From: an uncultured Eubacteriaceae bacterium
Lineage (GTDB): Bacteria > Bacillota > Clostridia > Eubacteriales > Eubacteriaceae
NCBI GenBank assembly: GCA_947625175.1
Contig: CANQNI010000026.1
Location: 1-13,012 of the forward strand
Direction: 5' to 3'
Length of the DNA stretch: 13,012 bases
Positions within the stretch are counted from its first letter, which is position 1. Every line of letters begins with the position of its first letter. Positions 1-5,645 of the stretch are shown one piece after another. The position numbers and the translations under genes were made by a program. Below the pieces are notes generated by a model. That model did not search any database. It was not told the DNA's origin and saw nothing but the letters and a program-made list of their open reading frames with translations.

Positions 1-474
1 GCTACTGATACCGAGTTTATAGATTTAACGCCTCAGTTACCGCCGCCAGCTCCGGCTATCGATTATAGAGCTAATATTATTAATATAGCGGCTAGTCACT
101 TAGGCTACGCTCCCGGTACTTCTTCTGATAGTGTTTTCGGAAGAAGAATAGACGGAGTAAATGCCGGCGACTGGTGCTGTTACTTTGCTGTCTGCTGTGC
201 TTTAGACGCTGGAATAGCCGTACCGGTTACTGGATATTGTCCTTATATCCTAGACTGGGCTAGAGAGAGCGGACGCTTTACCGGAAATCCTGAACCTGGC
301 TTCTTTGTACTCTATGACTTTAACGGAAACGGAGTTCCCGACCATATCGGAATAGTTCAAGAGGTTTACGCTTCGGATCATGTTCTAGCTATAGAGGGAA
401 ATACCGGAGATCCTATCGGTGTTTATCAGAAAGATAGAGACTGGGGAATCTTAGGTTATGTAAATATCTTCTAA
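1..474 (+). CDS. CHAP-domain lysin (endolysin), C-terminal part
   Basis: The reading frame is open from the first base, so the N-terminus lies outside the window; 157 residues remain. A proline-rich stretch (PQLPPPAPA, residues 11-19) looks like a linker before a compact catalytic domain. The domain has the CHAP/NlpC-like pattern: Cys59 in GDWCCYF, His115 in PDHIGIV and Glu132 in IEGNTG, which I take as the Cys-His-Glu catalytic set. Enzymes of this family cut peptide bonds or the amide link in peptidoglycan and release phage progeny; they act on the host cell wall. No cell-wall binding repeats follow the catalytic domain, so any such domain must be N-terminal. The gene is followed after one base by a 66-aa gene in the same direction. 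No holin is visible. A tail-associated peptidoglycan hydrolase is the main alternative to an endolysin. Confidence 0.85.
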   Translation, partial: ATDTEFIDLTPQLPPPAPAIDYRANIINIAASHLGYAPGTSSDSVFGRRIDGVNAGDWCCYFAVCCALDAGIAVPVTGYCPYILDWARESGRFTGNPEPGFFVLYDFNGNGVPDHIGIVQEVYASDHVLAIEGNTGDPIGVYQKDRDWGILGYVNIF

Positions 475-475
475 A

Positions 476-676
476 ATGAAAGTTATTAATCTAGATAAAG
501 AAAACGGCCAAGCCGAAATTTTATCAGAATCGGAAGAAGAAGCCAATTATACAACCGGTGAAATAATTAAAACGGATATGGGAAATTATGTAGTTTTAAA
601 AAGAGTCTATACTTGCGACGGTGTCCGCTATCTATCGGTAACGACAGACCCTTTATTTAACTATACTAAGTTTTAA
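476..676 (+). CDS. Small hypothetical protein downstream of lysin
   Basis: A 66-aa protein that I do not recognise. It starts one base after the lysin stop codon (TAA-A-ATG). No Shine-Dalgarno sequence precedes it; the bases upstream are the lysin's own last codons. Expression therefore probably depends on ribosomes finishing the lysin. The first half is acidic (a run of serine and glutamate at residues 17-23) and the second half is rich in Val, Tyr and Thr, as in a small beta fold. It has no membrane segment, so it is not a holin. It is the last rightward gene before the convergent leftward block, and a hairpin at 689-711 follows its stop by 12 bases. The coding call rests on frame, tight spacing and similar codon use. 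Confidence 0.65.
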   Translation: MKVINLDKENGQAEILSESEEEANYTTGEIIKTDMGNYVVLKRVYTCDGVRYLSVTTDPLFNYTKF

Positions 677-688
677 GTTATAATAAAA

Positions 689-711
689 GAGAGCTAGAGT
701 AACTAGCTCTC
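689..711. terminator. Hairpin between convergent genes
   Basis: A perfect 9-bp inverted repeat (GAGAGCTAG, loop AGTAA, CTAGCTCTC) lies between the convergent ends of the 66-aa gene and the metallopeptidase gene. Read leftward, the stem is followed by TTTTATTA, so it works best as a terminator for the leftward transcript. Read rightward there is no T tract. It may act in both directions. Confidence 0.65.
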
Positions 712-768
712 ACTTCGGAATGATACTAGCTCTAGAAGTCTTTTAAAGGTTTCTAGGGCTATTTAATT

Positions 769-1992
769 TTATAATATTTCTTTCTCTTTTAATTCTTTAA
801 ATAAATTATCAAATAATACTTTTAACTCTCTTCTTTCTTCTCCCTGCGGATTAGGATTAAATATCTCTTCTTCTTTATCCTTAAAGTAGTATTCGGGAAC
901 AGTAGCTAGGAAATCATTTCTAATTCCTTTTTCTTCTAGCTTATCTATTACATAAGTATTAAAAGCTCGAGCGAATTTCTCACTAGTAGAGTTCCAATAG
1001 CTCTTTTTTCTATTCTCTAGACTATCTAAGAGACTAGAAGCTTTAGAAAAGTTAGATTTAGGAGATCTTAAATATCTTACTAGCTTCTTAAAGCTTTCTA
1101 ATTCTATATAGCCGTGTTCGCTTAAGAAGTTTTCATAATTAGAAGTAACACCTAAGAAGTGATCAAATCCGTGTCCCCATTCATGGGCTAGACTGCCAGC
1201 TCCTTTAAGTCTAGTTAGATTAATTACTTTTAGATCCGGCTCATAGTGGGCTAGAGCTTTTCCAGCTCCTCTAGCTCCGAAAGCTATAGAAAGAGTATTA
1301 TTAAAAGTAACTTTACTACTATCTATATCTAGAATATAAGCCAAGTCTTTTAAGCTATCATAAGTCCTATTTACTAACTCAACTCTTTCTTTGTCCTTTA
1401 CCCAGTTACCGTACTGAATGCCGTAGAAGCTAAATTCTTCTAGAAGCTCTTTACTAGTTATATCTTTATTATCTCTATAGTCTATACCCTCTCTCTTTAG
1501 CTCTTTAAGCTGTTTTAAGACGGCTCTCGGCGATCTTTTTCTAGAAGTAGTAGTTTTATTAGCCTTATTATCTTTCTTGTCTCTAAAGCTGTCTTCGCTG
1601 ATATTAAAGGGGTTGACTCTCTTATAGAAGATAGTTTTATCTGTTCTATAGCCGCTATTTAGAGCTAGAATTAGAGCTTTTAGCTTATCGCTAGAGTCTT
1701 TTACTTCTTCGCACATATCCCTTATTAGAGCTACTTTCTGAACGAAGCTCTTAATAGCTTCTAGAGTCTCTTTTATCGGCTTTGTTCTTATCGAAGCTCT
1801 AAGAGTCTTAATTAAGAAGTCGCAGTATTCATTATTAGAGTAAGAAGCTTCTTTTTTCCAAATGTTCTTTTTCTGTGCCGCTATATACTGATTAATTAAT
1901 TCCTCATCTTCTAAGTCCGAATAGTTAGTTATATAGTTATACTTTTTTGCGCCTGGTATTACTTTTCCTACATCTAAATAATCTTTATTCAT
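769..1992 (-). CDS. LPD1-like zinc metallopeptidase domain protein
   Basis: A 407-aa protein with a clear zincin active site: His270-Glu271-Trp-Gly-His274 (HEWGH), followed by Asp277-His278. Glu338 in the segment TSEKFARAF is the likely third zinc ligand, as in gluzincins. Before it come GIQYGNWV (residues 191-198), FGARGAGKALAHYEP (238-252) and VINLT (256-260). I associate this pattern with the large polyvalent-protein-associated domain 1 (LPD1) family of phages and conjugative elements; I recognise it from memory. Residues 1-190 are mostly helical and charged, with no family I know. In polyvalent proteins such domains are thought to enter the new host with the DNA and counter host defences; the substrate is unknown. 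Here it is a stand-alone protein. The start has a good ribosome site (AGAGG, 5 bases before ATG). It is the last gene of the leftward block. Confidence 0.8.
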   Translation of the reverse strand: MNKDYLDVGKVIPGAKKYNYITNYSDLEDEELINQYIAAQKKNIWKKEASYSNNEYCDFLIKTLRASIRTKPIKETLEAIKSFVQKVALIRDMCEEVKDSSDKLKALILALNSGYRTDKTIFYKRVNPFNISEDSFRDKKDNKANKTTTSRKRSPRAVLKQLKELKREGIDYRDNKDITSKELLEEFSFYGIQYGNWVKDKERVELVNRTYDSLKDLAYILDIDSSKVTFNNTLSIAFGARGAGKALAHYEPDLKVINLTRLKGAGSLAHEWGHGFDHFLGVTSNYENFLSEHGYIELESFKKLVRYLRSPKSNFSKASSLLDSLENRKKSYWNSTSEKFARAFNTYVIDKLEEKGIRNDFLATVPEYYFKDKEEEIFNPNPQGEERRELKVLFDNLFKELKEKEIL

Positions 1993-2059
1993 TTTATCCT
2001 CTTTTCTATACGTGATATAATTTAACTAGTGTTTTCTAATAAATAGATTTAATTAAAGA

Positions 2060-2092
2060 CTAGTAACTCTAGTTGACGCCTAGAGCTACTAG
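2060..2092 (-). terminator. Hairpin after the DarA-like gene
   Basis: Two 13-base arms (2060-2072 and 2080-2092) pair with one mismatch around the loop TTGACGC. It sits 11 bases past the stop of the leftward gene that ends at 2104. Read leftward, the stem is followed by TCTTTAATTAAA, a weak T-rich tail. It probably separates that unit from the metallopeptidase gene, though leak-through is likely because no strong promoter is visible for the latter. Confidence 0.55.
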
Positions 2093-2103
2093 CTATCTAA
2101 TTC

Positions 2104-3126
2104 TTATTTAGTAGCGGCTAATTTAGCGGCCGCTCTTTTAGCTTTTCTTCTTTCTGACTTTCTAGCTCTATTATTTAAAATTTGTGTCTTATACTTATCT
2201 AATAACATCTCTCTTTCTTCGGTTGTTTCCGGAATCTTTCTGAATTTCCAAATAGCTCTTAAGTCTAGACTGTCTAAGCCGTCGCTATTTTCTATTACCC
2301 AGTTAAAGAGATCGGCTTCTTTACAATGATAGTTACTTACTTTATAACCTTGCCCTCTTAAGCTTCTTATTGCCTGGCGAGAGTTTAGACTTTCAAATTC
2401 TATTACTTTCTTTTCTCCTGTTTCTACTATAGTTACTAAAGCTTTAAAATTCTTATTAGCCACCTCTTTCTTAGCTTTTCTTTCTTTCTTAGCTACTTTT
2501 ACTTCTTCTTTTACTTCTTGAGTATTAGTATTATCAATTATCATTAATGCTGTAACTTCTTTCTTTTCTTCTTTGACTTCTTCTTTAGCTTCTTCTCTTT
2601 CTATTAACTCCTGTGTTATTAGGTTTTCTAATTCTGATAATTTTAACTGATATGCCATATACTGTTTTGCCGTTAGGTTTTCTACTTTATAACTACAATT
2701 CTTTCTAACGCTCTTATCTTTAAGCTGGAATAAAACTGAATCCGAAGTAACGATCATTGAAATTTCATAGTTTTCATGAATATTCATTGTATCTGTTACT
2801 TTAACATCTCTTTCTAACTTAGCTGTATAAGTAGCTTTACTATCGCTTTCTTCGATACTGCCGAATCCTTTATTTGCTAAACTGATTGTTCTTTCTTTTA
2901 ATTCTTCTTGTTTCTTAGTTAGATTAATCATTTTTACTTCCTTTTCTTCTAATTCTTCTATTAATTCTAATTCGTAGCTTTTAACTTCTTCTTCTGTTAA
3001 CTTTCGACTATAAACTAGTAAGTCGAAGTAATCTTTATTATCGCTATCTTTTCTTTCTACTAAGCCTTTTCTAGGCTGGCAACCGAGTGAGTAACCTCTG
3101 TTTTTCATTCCGTATAAATATTTCAT
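2104..3126 (-). CDS. Protein with DarA-like N-terminal segment and basic C-terminal tail
   Basis: A 340-aa protein built of several parts. Residues 1-60 (MKYLYG, GYSLGCQP, FDLLVYSRKLTEEE) resemble a short domain seen in many Bacillota phages and plasmids, which I recall being annotated as 'defence against restriction DarA-related'; this is from memory. Residues 66-175 are a separate unknown domain. Residues 176-225 are a Glu/Lys-rich linker, probably helical. Residues 226-285 form another small domain (FKALVTIVETGEKKVIEF). The end (RKSERRKAKRAAAKLAATK) is strongly basic and could bind nucleic acid. The start has GAGGTG four bases before ATG. It follows the palindrome/TGTACA promoter at 3161-3212 with a leader of about 28 bases. 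Met66 has its own ribosome site, so a 275-aa form may also be made. A counter-defence role is an inference from family and context. Confidence 0.7.
   Translation of the reverse strand: MKYLYGMKNRGYSLGCQPRKGLVERKDSDNKDYFDLLVYSRKLTEEEVKSYELELIEELEEKEVKMINLTKKQEELKERTISLANKGFGSIEESDSKATYTAKLERDVKVTDTMNIHENYEISMIVTSDSVLFQLKDKSVRKNCSYKVENLTAKQYMAYQLKLSELENLITQELIEREEAKEEVKEEKKEVTALMIIDNTNTQEVKEEVKVAKKERKAKKEVANKNFKALVTIVETGEKKVIEFESLNSRQAIRSLRGQGYKVSNYHCKEADLFNWVIENSDGLDSLDLRAIWKFRKIPETTEEREMLLDKYKTQILNNRARKSERRKAKRAAAKLAATK
2929..2943 (-). promoter_or_regulatory. Internal ribosome site and start at Met66
   Basis: Inside the 340-aa gene, AAGGAAG (2937-2943, leftward) lies 5 bases before an in-frame ATG (2929-2931). 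It falls exactly at the boundary between the DarA-like segment and the rest of the protein. The spacing is as good as that of the gene's main start. It may produce a nested 275-aa protein without the first domain, or mark where two genes were fused. Confidence 0.45.
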
Positions 3127-3160
3127 TTAGCACCTCGCTTTTTCTTAACTTCTATAATTA

Positions 3161-3212
3161 ATTATAAGGGGTAAAGAGTTGATTGTACATGGTAAATATT
3201 AAAATTTTAATA
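3161..3212 (-). promoter_or_regulatory. Promoter B: AT palindrome + TGTACA + TATAAT
   Basis: Read leftward: palindrome TATTAAAATTTTAATA (3197-3212), 7 bases, TGTACA (3184-3189) in the -35 position, 17 bases, then a consensus TATAAT (3161-3166). It drives the 340-aa gene starting at 3126. Two more copies with the same spacings lie at 3937-3988 and 5450-5501. The palindrome begins 6 bases past the stop of the gene ending at 3219. Confidence 0.75.
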
Positions 3213-3218
3213 ATTAAT

Positions 3219-3545
3219 TTAAATTAAATCAATAAATCCTTGAGCTTCTTCTAAGAGATCAATAAGATCAATTTCTCTAAGATACTCATCATTTTCATCA
3301 GTAACATAATACTCATCTATAGCTATATTAGAAAAGCTATTATAGTTATGATCTAAAGACTTAAAGCTTAACCTTTCATCTTTACCATTGAATTTATAAC
3401 TAAAAACTACTTTTCTATTTCTAGTAACTTCTATATCTAATCCTTTTAAAATATCTAGCTTGCTTATCTTATAACCTTTTCTATTTACTTTACCGACTAA
3501 CTTATTTAATACTTCTTGTGCTATATCTCTTATGTCTCTTAACAT
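3219..3545 (-). CDS. Hypothetical protein
   Basis: A 108-aa protein that I do not recognise. The first third is helical and basic (LNKLVGKVNRKGYKISKLDIL) and the rest is acidic, ending in a helix (YLREIDLIDLLEEAQGFIDLI). The middle has alternating hydrophobic residues (KVVFSYKFNGKDERLSFKSL), suggesting a small alpha-beta fold. The ribosome site AAGGGA lies 7 bases before ATG. It starts 30 bases after the stop of the 107-aa gene and has no promoter of its own, so the two are co-transcribed from the promoter at 3937-3988. Both end in a similar acidic helix (EEAVEEFINTL and EEAQGFIDLI) and are nearly equal in length, so they could be distant duplicates; that is a guess from general layout. Confidence 0.7.
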   Translation of the reverse strand: MLRDIRDIAQEVLNKLVGKVNRKGYKISKLDILKGLDIEVTRNRKVVFSYKFNGKDERLSFKSLDHNYNSFSNIAIDEYYVTDENDEYLREIDLIDLLEEAQGFIDLI

Positions 3546-3575
3546 TTTTAATTCCCTTTTTTGCTCTAATTTAAA

Positions 3576-3899
3576 TTAAAGAGTATTAATAAACTCTTCT
3601 ACAGCTTCTTCGAATTCATCTCTAGTTAGATCTATTTCTTCGCCTGTTCTAATATCTTTAGCCCAGTAATCGTGTCCGTCGTGTTTATCGTAGTAAGTGT
3701 GATAAACTTTAGCGTTTAAAGTAAAAGAAAGTTTAGACTGATCGCAATTTAAAGAAGAATACTTAAATATTCTAAATCTTTCTTTTGTGTATACTTTAGC
3801 GTTTCCGCTGGTAAAACTTAACTCTACTTTATAATCTTTATTATTTAAAACTCTTTCTAAAACGTGATCTGTAATATCTGTATTAAATATACTTAGCAT
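3576..3899 (-). CDS. Hypothetical protein
   Basis: A 107-aa protein that I do not recognise. It reads as a small alpha-beta protein with alternating hydrophobic residues (YKVELSFTSGNAKVYTKERFRIF), a His/Asp/Tyr-rich middle (YHTYYDKHDGHDYW) and an acidic C-terminal helix (TRDEFEEAVEEFINTL). It has one cysteine, so a zinc site is unlikely unless the histidines serve. The start has a very good ribosome site, AAGGAG, 6 bases before ATG. It is the first gene after the promoter at 3937-3988, with a leader of about 31 bases, and is followed by the 108-aa gene in the same unit. Confidence 0.72.
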   Translation of the reverse strand: MLSIFNTDITDHVLERVLNNKDYKVELSFTSGNAKVYTKERFRIFKYSSLNCDQSKLSFTLNAKVYHTYYDKHDGHDYWAKDIRTGEEIDLTRDEFEEAVEEFINTL

Positions 3900-3936
3900 T
3901 TCTAGCTCCTTAAATTATTTACTTTCTATAGTTATT

Positions 3937-3988
3937 ATTTTAAAAGGAATCCCTGTGAATGTACAGGGCTTTTATTAAAATTTTAATA
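3937..3988 (-). promoter_or_regulatory. Promoter C: AT palindrome + TGTACA + TAAAAT
   Basis: Read leftward: the same 16-bp palindrome TATTAAAATTTTAATA (3973-3988), 7 bases, TGTACA (3960-3965), 17 bases, TAAAAT (3937-3942). It drives the 107-aa and 108-aa genes. The TGTACA also lies inside a 6-bp inverted repeat CCCTGT-N6-ACAGGG (3951-3968) that the other two copies lack. The palindrome begins 3 bases past the stop of the gene ending at 3992. Confidence 0.72.
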
Positions 3989-3991
3989 AAA

Positions 3992-4699
3992 TTATAATTC
4001 AATTCTTAAGCCGGATCTTTCTTCTTCTTTAATAAAACTATAGCGGCTTTCTTCTTTATATCTAAAGATACCAGCTATTTTAAAGCTGGCCTTATCTAGA
4101 TAGTTTAGGATATCCATTAGAGCTGATGACTTTTCTGTTAGGATAAAACTATCTATCTTAGCGGCTTCTAGAATAGCTCGAAGCTCTTTATACATTTCTA
4201 TATTCTTATAATCTCTTAGAGAGTCTATCTTTAAGAATGTATTACCGTTATCTCGACCGGTGTTATAGTGAAATAAGATATTCCAGTGAGCTTCGGACGG
4301 ACATCTCTCTCTAGTTTCTTCTAGAAGCTTATCTAAATAGCTATTCTTAAAAGTAGCTTCGTTATTTCTTCTTTCTTCTAATTCTTTTCTAGCTTCTATA
4401 TCTCTTAACTCTCTTTCTTTATCCTCTTTAATTCTTCTTAAGACTTCTTCTAGCTCGCTTTCAAATCTCTTATACTGTCTCTTACCTAAAACCTGAGTTC
4501 CTTTATTATCTTCTATATTCATTACTATATCCGTATCTATAACGCCTAGCTTAACTTCTAAGAAGCTTTTACCGGACTGCCATTTAATACTATAAATATC
4601 CCAGTTATAATCGTTTCTAGTATATATAGCTTTCTTTTCTCTTACTAAATCTTTCATTAACTCTACTAAATACTTTTCTTTCTTAGTCACTTTTAACAT
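3992..4699 (-). CDS. Hypothetical protein with central coiled coil
   Basis: A 235-aa protein that I do not recognise. The N-terminal third is mixed alpha-beta and basic. Residues 77-114 are a long charged helix, probably a coiled coil (ELEEVLRRIKEDKERELRDI). The C-terminal half (DKLLEETRERCPSEAHWNILFHY and later SSALMDILNYLDKASFKIAGIF) is a separate folded domain. The start needs checking. At ATG 4699 the sequence AGGAG abuts the start codon with no spacing. The in-frame GTG three codons later (4688-4690) has AGGAG 9 bases upstream and may be the real start, giving 232 aa. The gene follows the hairpin at 4744-4780, and I see no copy of the palindrome/TGTACA promoter before it. Confidence 0.72.
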   Translation of the reverse strand: MLKVTKKEKYLVELMKDLVREKKAIYTRNDYNWDIYSIKWQSGKSFLEVKLGVIDTDIVMNIEDNKGTQVLGKRQYKRFESELEEVLRRIKEDKERELRDIEARKELEERRNNEATFKNSYLDKLLEETRERCPSEAHWNILFHYNTGRDNGNTFLKIDSLRDYKNIEMYKELRAILEAAKIDSFILTEKSSALMDILNYLDKASFKIAGIFRYKEESRYSFIKEEERSGLRIEL

Positions 4700-4743
4700 C
4701 TCCTAGTTTTAAAGTTTTATTTAAAAGCTTAAAAAGCTTAATT

Positions 4744-4780
4744 TAGAAGCCTCTAGAAGAAGTAACTCTAGAAGCTTCTA
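4744..4780 (-). terminator. Hairpin after the 114-aa gene
   Basis: Two 14-base arms (4744-4757 and 4767-4780) pair with one mismatch (a G-U pair in RNA) around a 9-base loop. It lies 10 bases past the stop of the leftward gene ending at 4791. Read leftward the following bases are AATTAAGCTTTTTAAG, so the T-run is displaced; termination may be partial. Confidence 0.5.
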
Positions 4781-4790
4781 TATAAGCTCT

Positions 4791-5135
4791 CTAACTATTC
4801 TTCTTATATAAGTCGATATAACTTAGAAACTCTTTCTTAAATTCTCTAGAATACTTAACCGCTTTATAATCTTTAGAAGCGACTAGCTTATATTCTGGTG
4901 TAGGATAATAATCAATTAAGCTATCATTTCTATTAATATTAATAGCCGAGACTCCTAAGTTTGTGCAGTAGCTATCGCTTTCATATTCGATAGTTAAGTA
5001 AGTTTCTTGAGTTTCATAATCTCCGTCAATATCAATTACTACTGTAAAATCATCATTTTCAACTAAGCCTTCATTTTCTTCTACTAACTCTACTAAGTAT
5101 TCAAATTCTTTTTCGTTTAAAATTAAATCTTTCAT
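4791..5135 (-). CDS. Hypothetical acidic protein
   Basis: A 114-aa acidic protein that I do not recognise. It starts with an acidic helix (EKEFEYLVELVEENEGL), followed by alternating strands (FTVVIDIDGDYETQETYLTIEY) and a short C-terminal helix. The start has a strong ribosome site, AGGAG, 6 bases before ATG, which overlaps the end of the upstream 87-aa gene; the two stop and start 9 bases apart and are clearly one unit. That unit starts at the promoter at 5450-5501 and ends at the hairpin at 4744-4780. Small acidic proteins are common among phage inhibitors of host DNA-binding enzymes, but nothing in the sequence proves this. Confidence 0.72.
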   Translation of the reverse strand: MKDLILNEKEFEYLVELVEENEGLVENDDFTVVIDIDGDYETQETYLTIEYESDSYCTNLGVSAININRNDSLIDYYPTPEYKLVASKDYKAVKYSREFKKEFLSYIDLYKKNS

Positions 5136-5144
5136 TTTTATCTC

Positions 5145-5408
5145 CTATCTATTAATCTTTTCTAGCTCTCTCTTAAAAGTAATTCTTGAAACATCATATA
5201 CAGCTTCATAACCGATTGAGTAATAAACCGAGTAAGTATCTAAATCAATATTTACTAAAAAAGCTTTTTCATCTTCTTCACTTTCTACTCCTAAGATTAA
5301 TTCGTTTCCGAGATCTTCGAAGTATAAATTATCGAAGCTTAAAATATCTATAACAACTTTTCTGTCTTCTCTTTTTAAATTCTTTAAAATCTTTATCGCT
5401 TTTTCCAA
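5145..5408 (-). CDS. Hypothetical acidic protein, TTG start
   Basis: An 87-aa acidic protein that I do not recognise: a basic N-terminal helix (KAIKILKNLKREDRK), then strand-like segments (NELILGVESEEDEKAFLVNIDL) and a basic end. The fold plan of acidic strands after one helix recalls its downstream neighbour. The start codon is TTG. A ribosome site (AAAGGA) lies about 12 bases before it, which is long, and no closer start exists in frame. It is the first gene of the unit from the promoter at 5450-5501, with a leader of about 35 bases. Weak initiation from TTG with a stretched spacing would keep expression low despite a good promoter. Confidence 0.65.
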   Translation of the reverse strand: MEKAIKILKNLKREDRKVVIDILSFDNLYFEDLGNELILGVESEEDEKAFLVNIDLDTYSVYYSIGYEAVYDVSRITFKRELEKINR

Positions 5409-5449
5409 TAGTTTTAAAGTTCCTTTCGCTTTATCTTTACTATACTTAT

Positions 5450-5501
5450 AGTATAAGGGGAGTCAACGGCATTGTACAGGGATAATATTAAAATTTTAAT
5501 A
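5450..5501 (-). promoter_or_regulatory. Promoter A: AT palindrome + TGTACA + TATACT
   Basis: Read leftward: palindrome TATTAAAATTTTAATA (5486-5501), 7 bases, TGTACA (5473-5478), 17 bases, TATACT (5450-5455). A second, conventional reading also exists: TTGACT (5461-5466), 16 bases, TATAGT (5439-5444). The agreement with the copies at 3161-3212 and 3937-3988 favours the first reading. It drives the 87-aa and 114-aa genes. Confidence 0.75.
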
Positions 5502-5510
5502 AAAACATTA

Positions 5511-5534
5511 AAAAAAGAAGTCTCTAAAGAGACT
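5511..5534 (-). terminator. Intrinsic terminator after the recombinase operon
   Basis: Read leftward: a perfect 7-bp stem AGTCTCT/AGAGACT (5519-5534) around a two-base centre, closed one base further by flanking pairs, then TCTTTTTT (5511-5518). This is the best terminator in the window. It ends transcription coming from the repressor-recombinase operon, 112 bases past the recombinase stop and just before promoter A. Confidence 0.75.
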
Positions 5535-5645
5535 CCGTGAAATATAGTTAATATCTAGTTTATTTAGCTTTTAATATAGTTTAGTTTTAATTACTTTTTA
5601 CTTTAATTATTAAAATTATAATAACTCTAGAATAAAAAAAGACTT
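5535..5645. other. AT-rich non-coding stretch downstream of the recombinase; possible attachment region
   Basis: No gene. It holds a 9-bp direct repeat AATATAGTT (5541-5549 and 5573-5581), several TAGTTWA-like words, and a one-mismatch relative of the promoter palindrome (TATTAAAATTATAATA, 5608-5623). The phage attachment site of a serine recombinase usually lies next to its gene. The 5' end of this recombinase gene overlaps its neighbour, so this 3' stretch is the most likely place, but I cannot identify a core. Confidence 0.3.
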
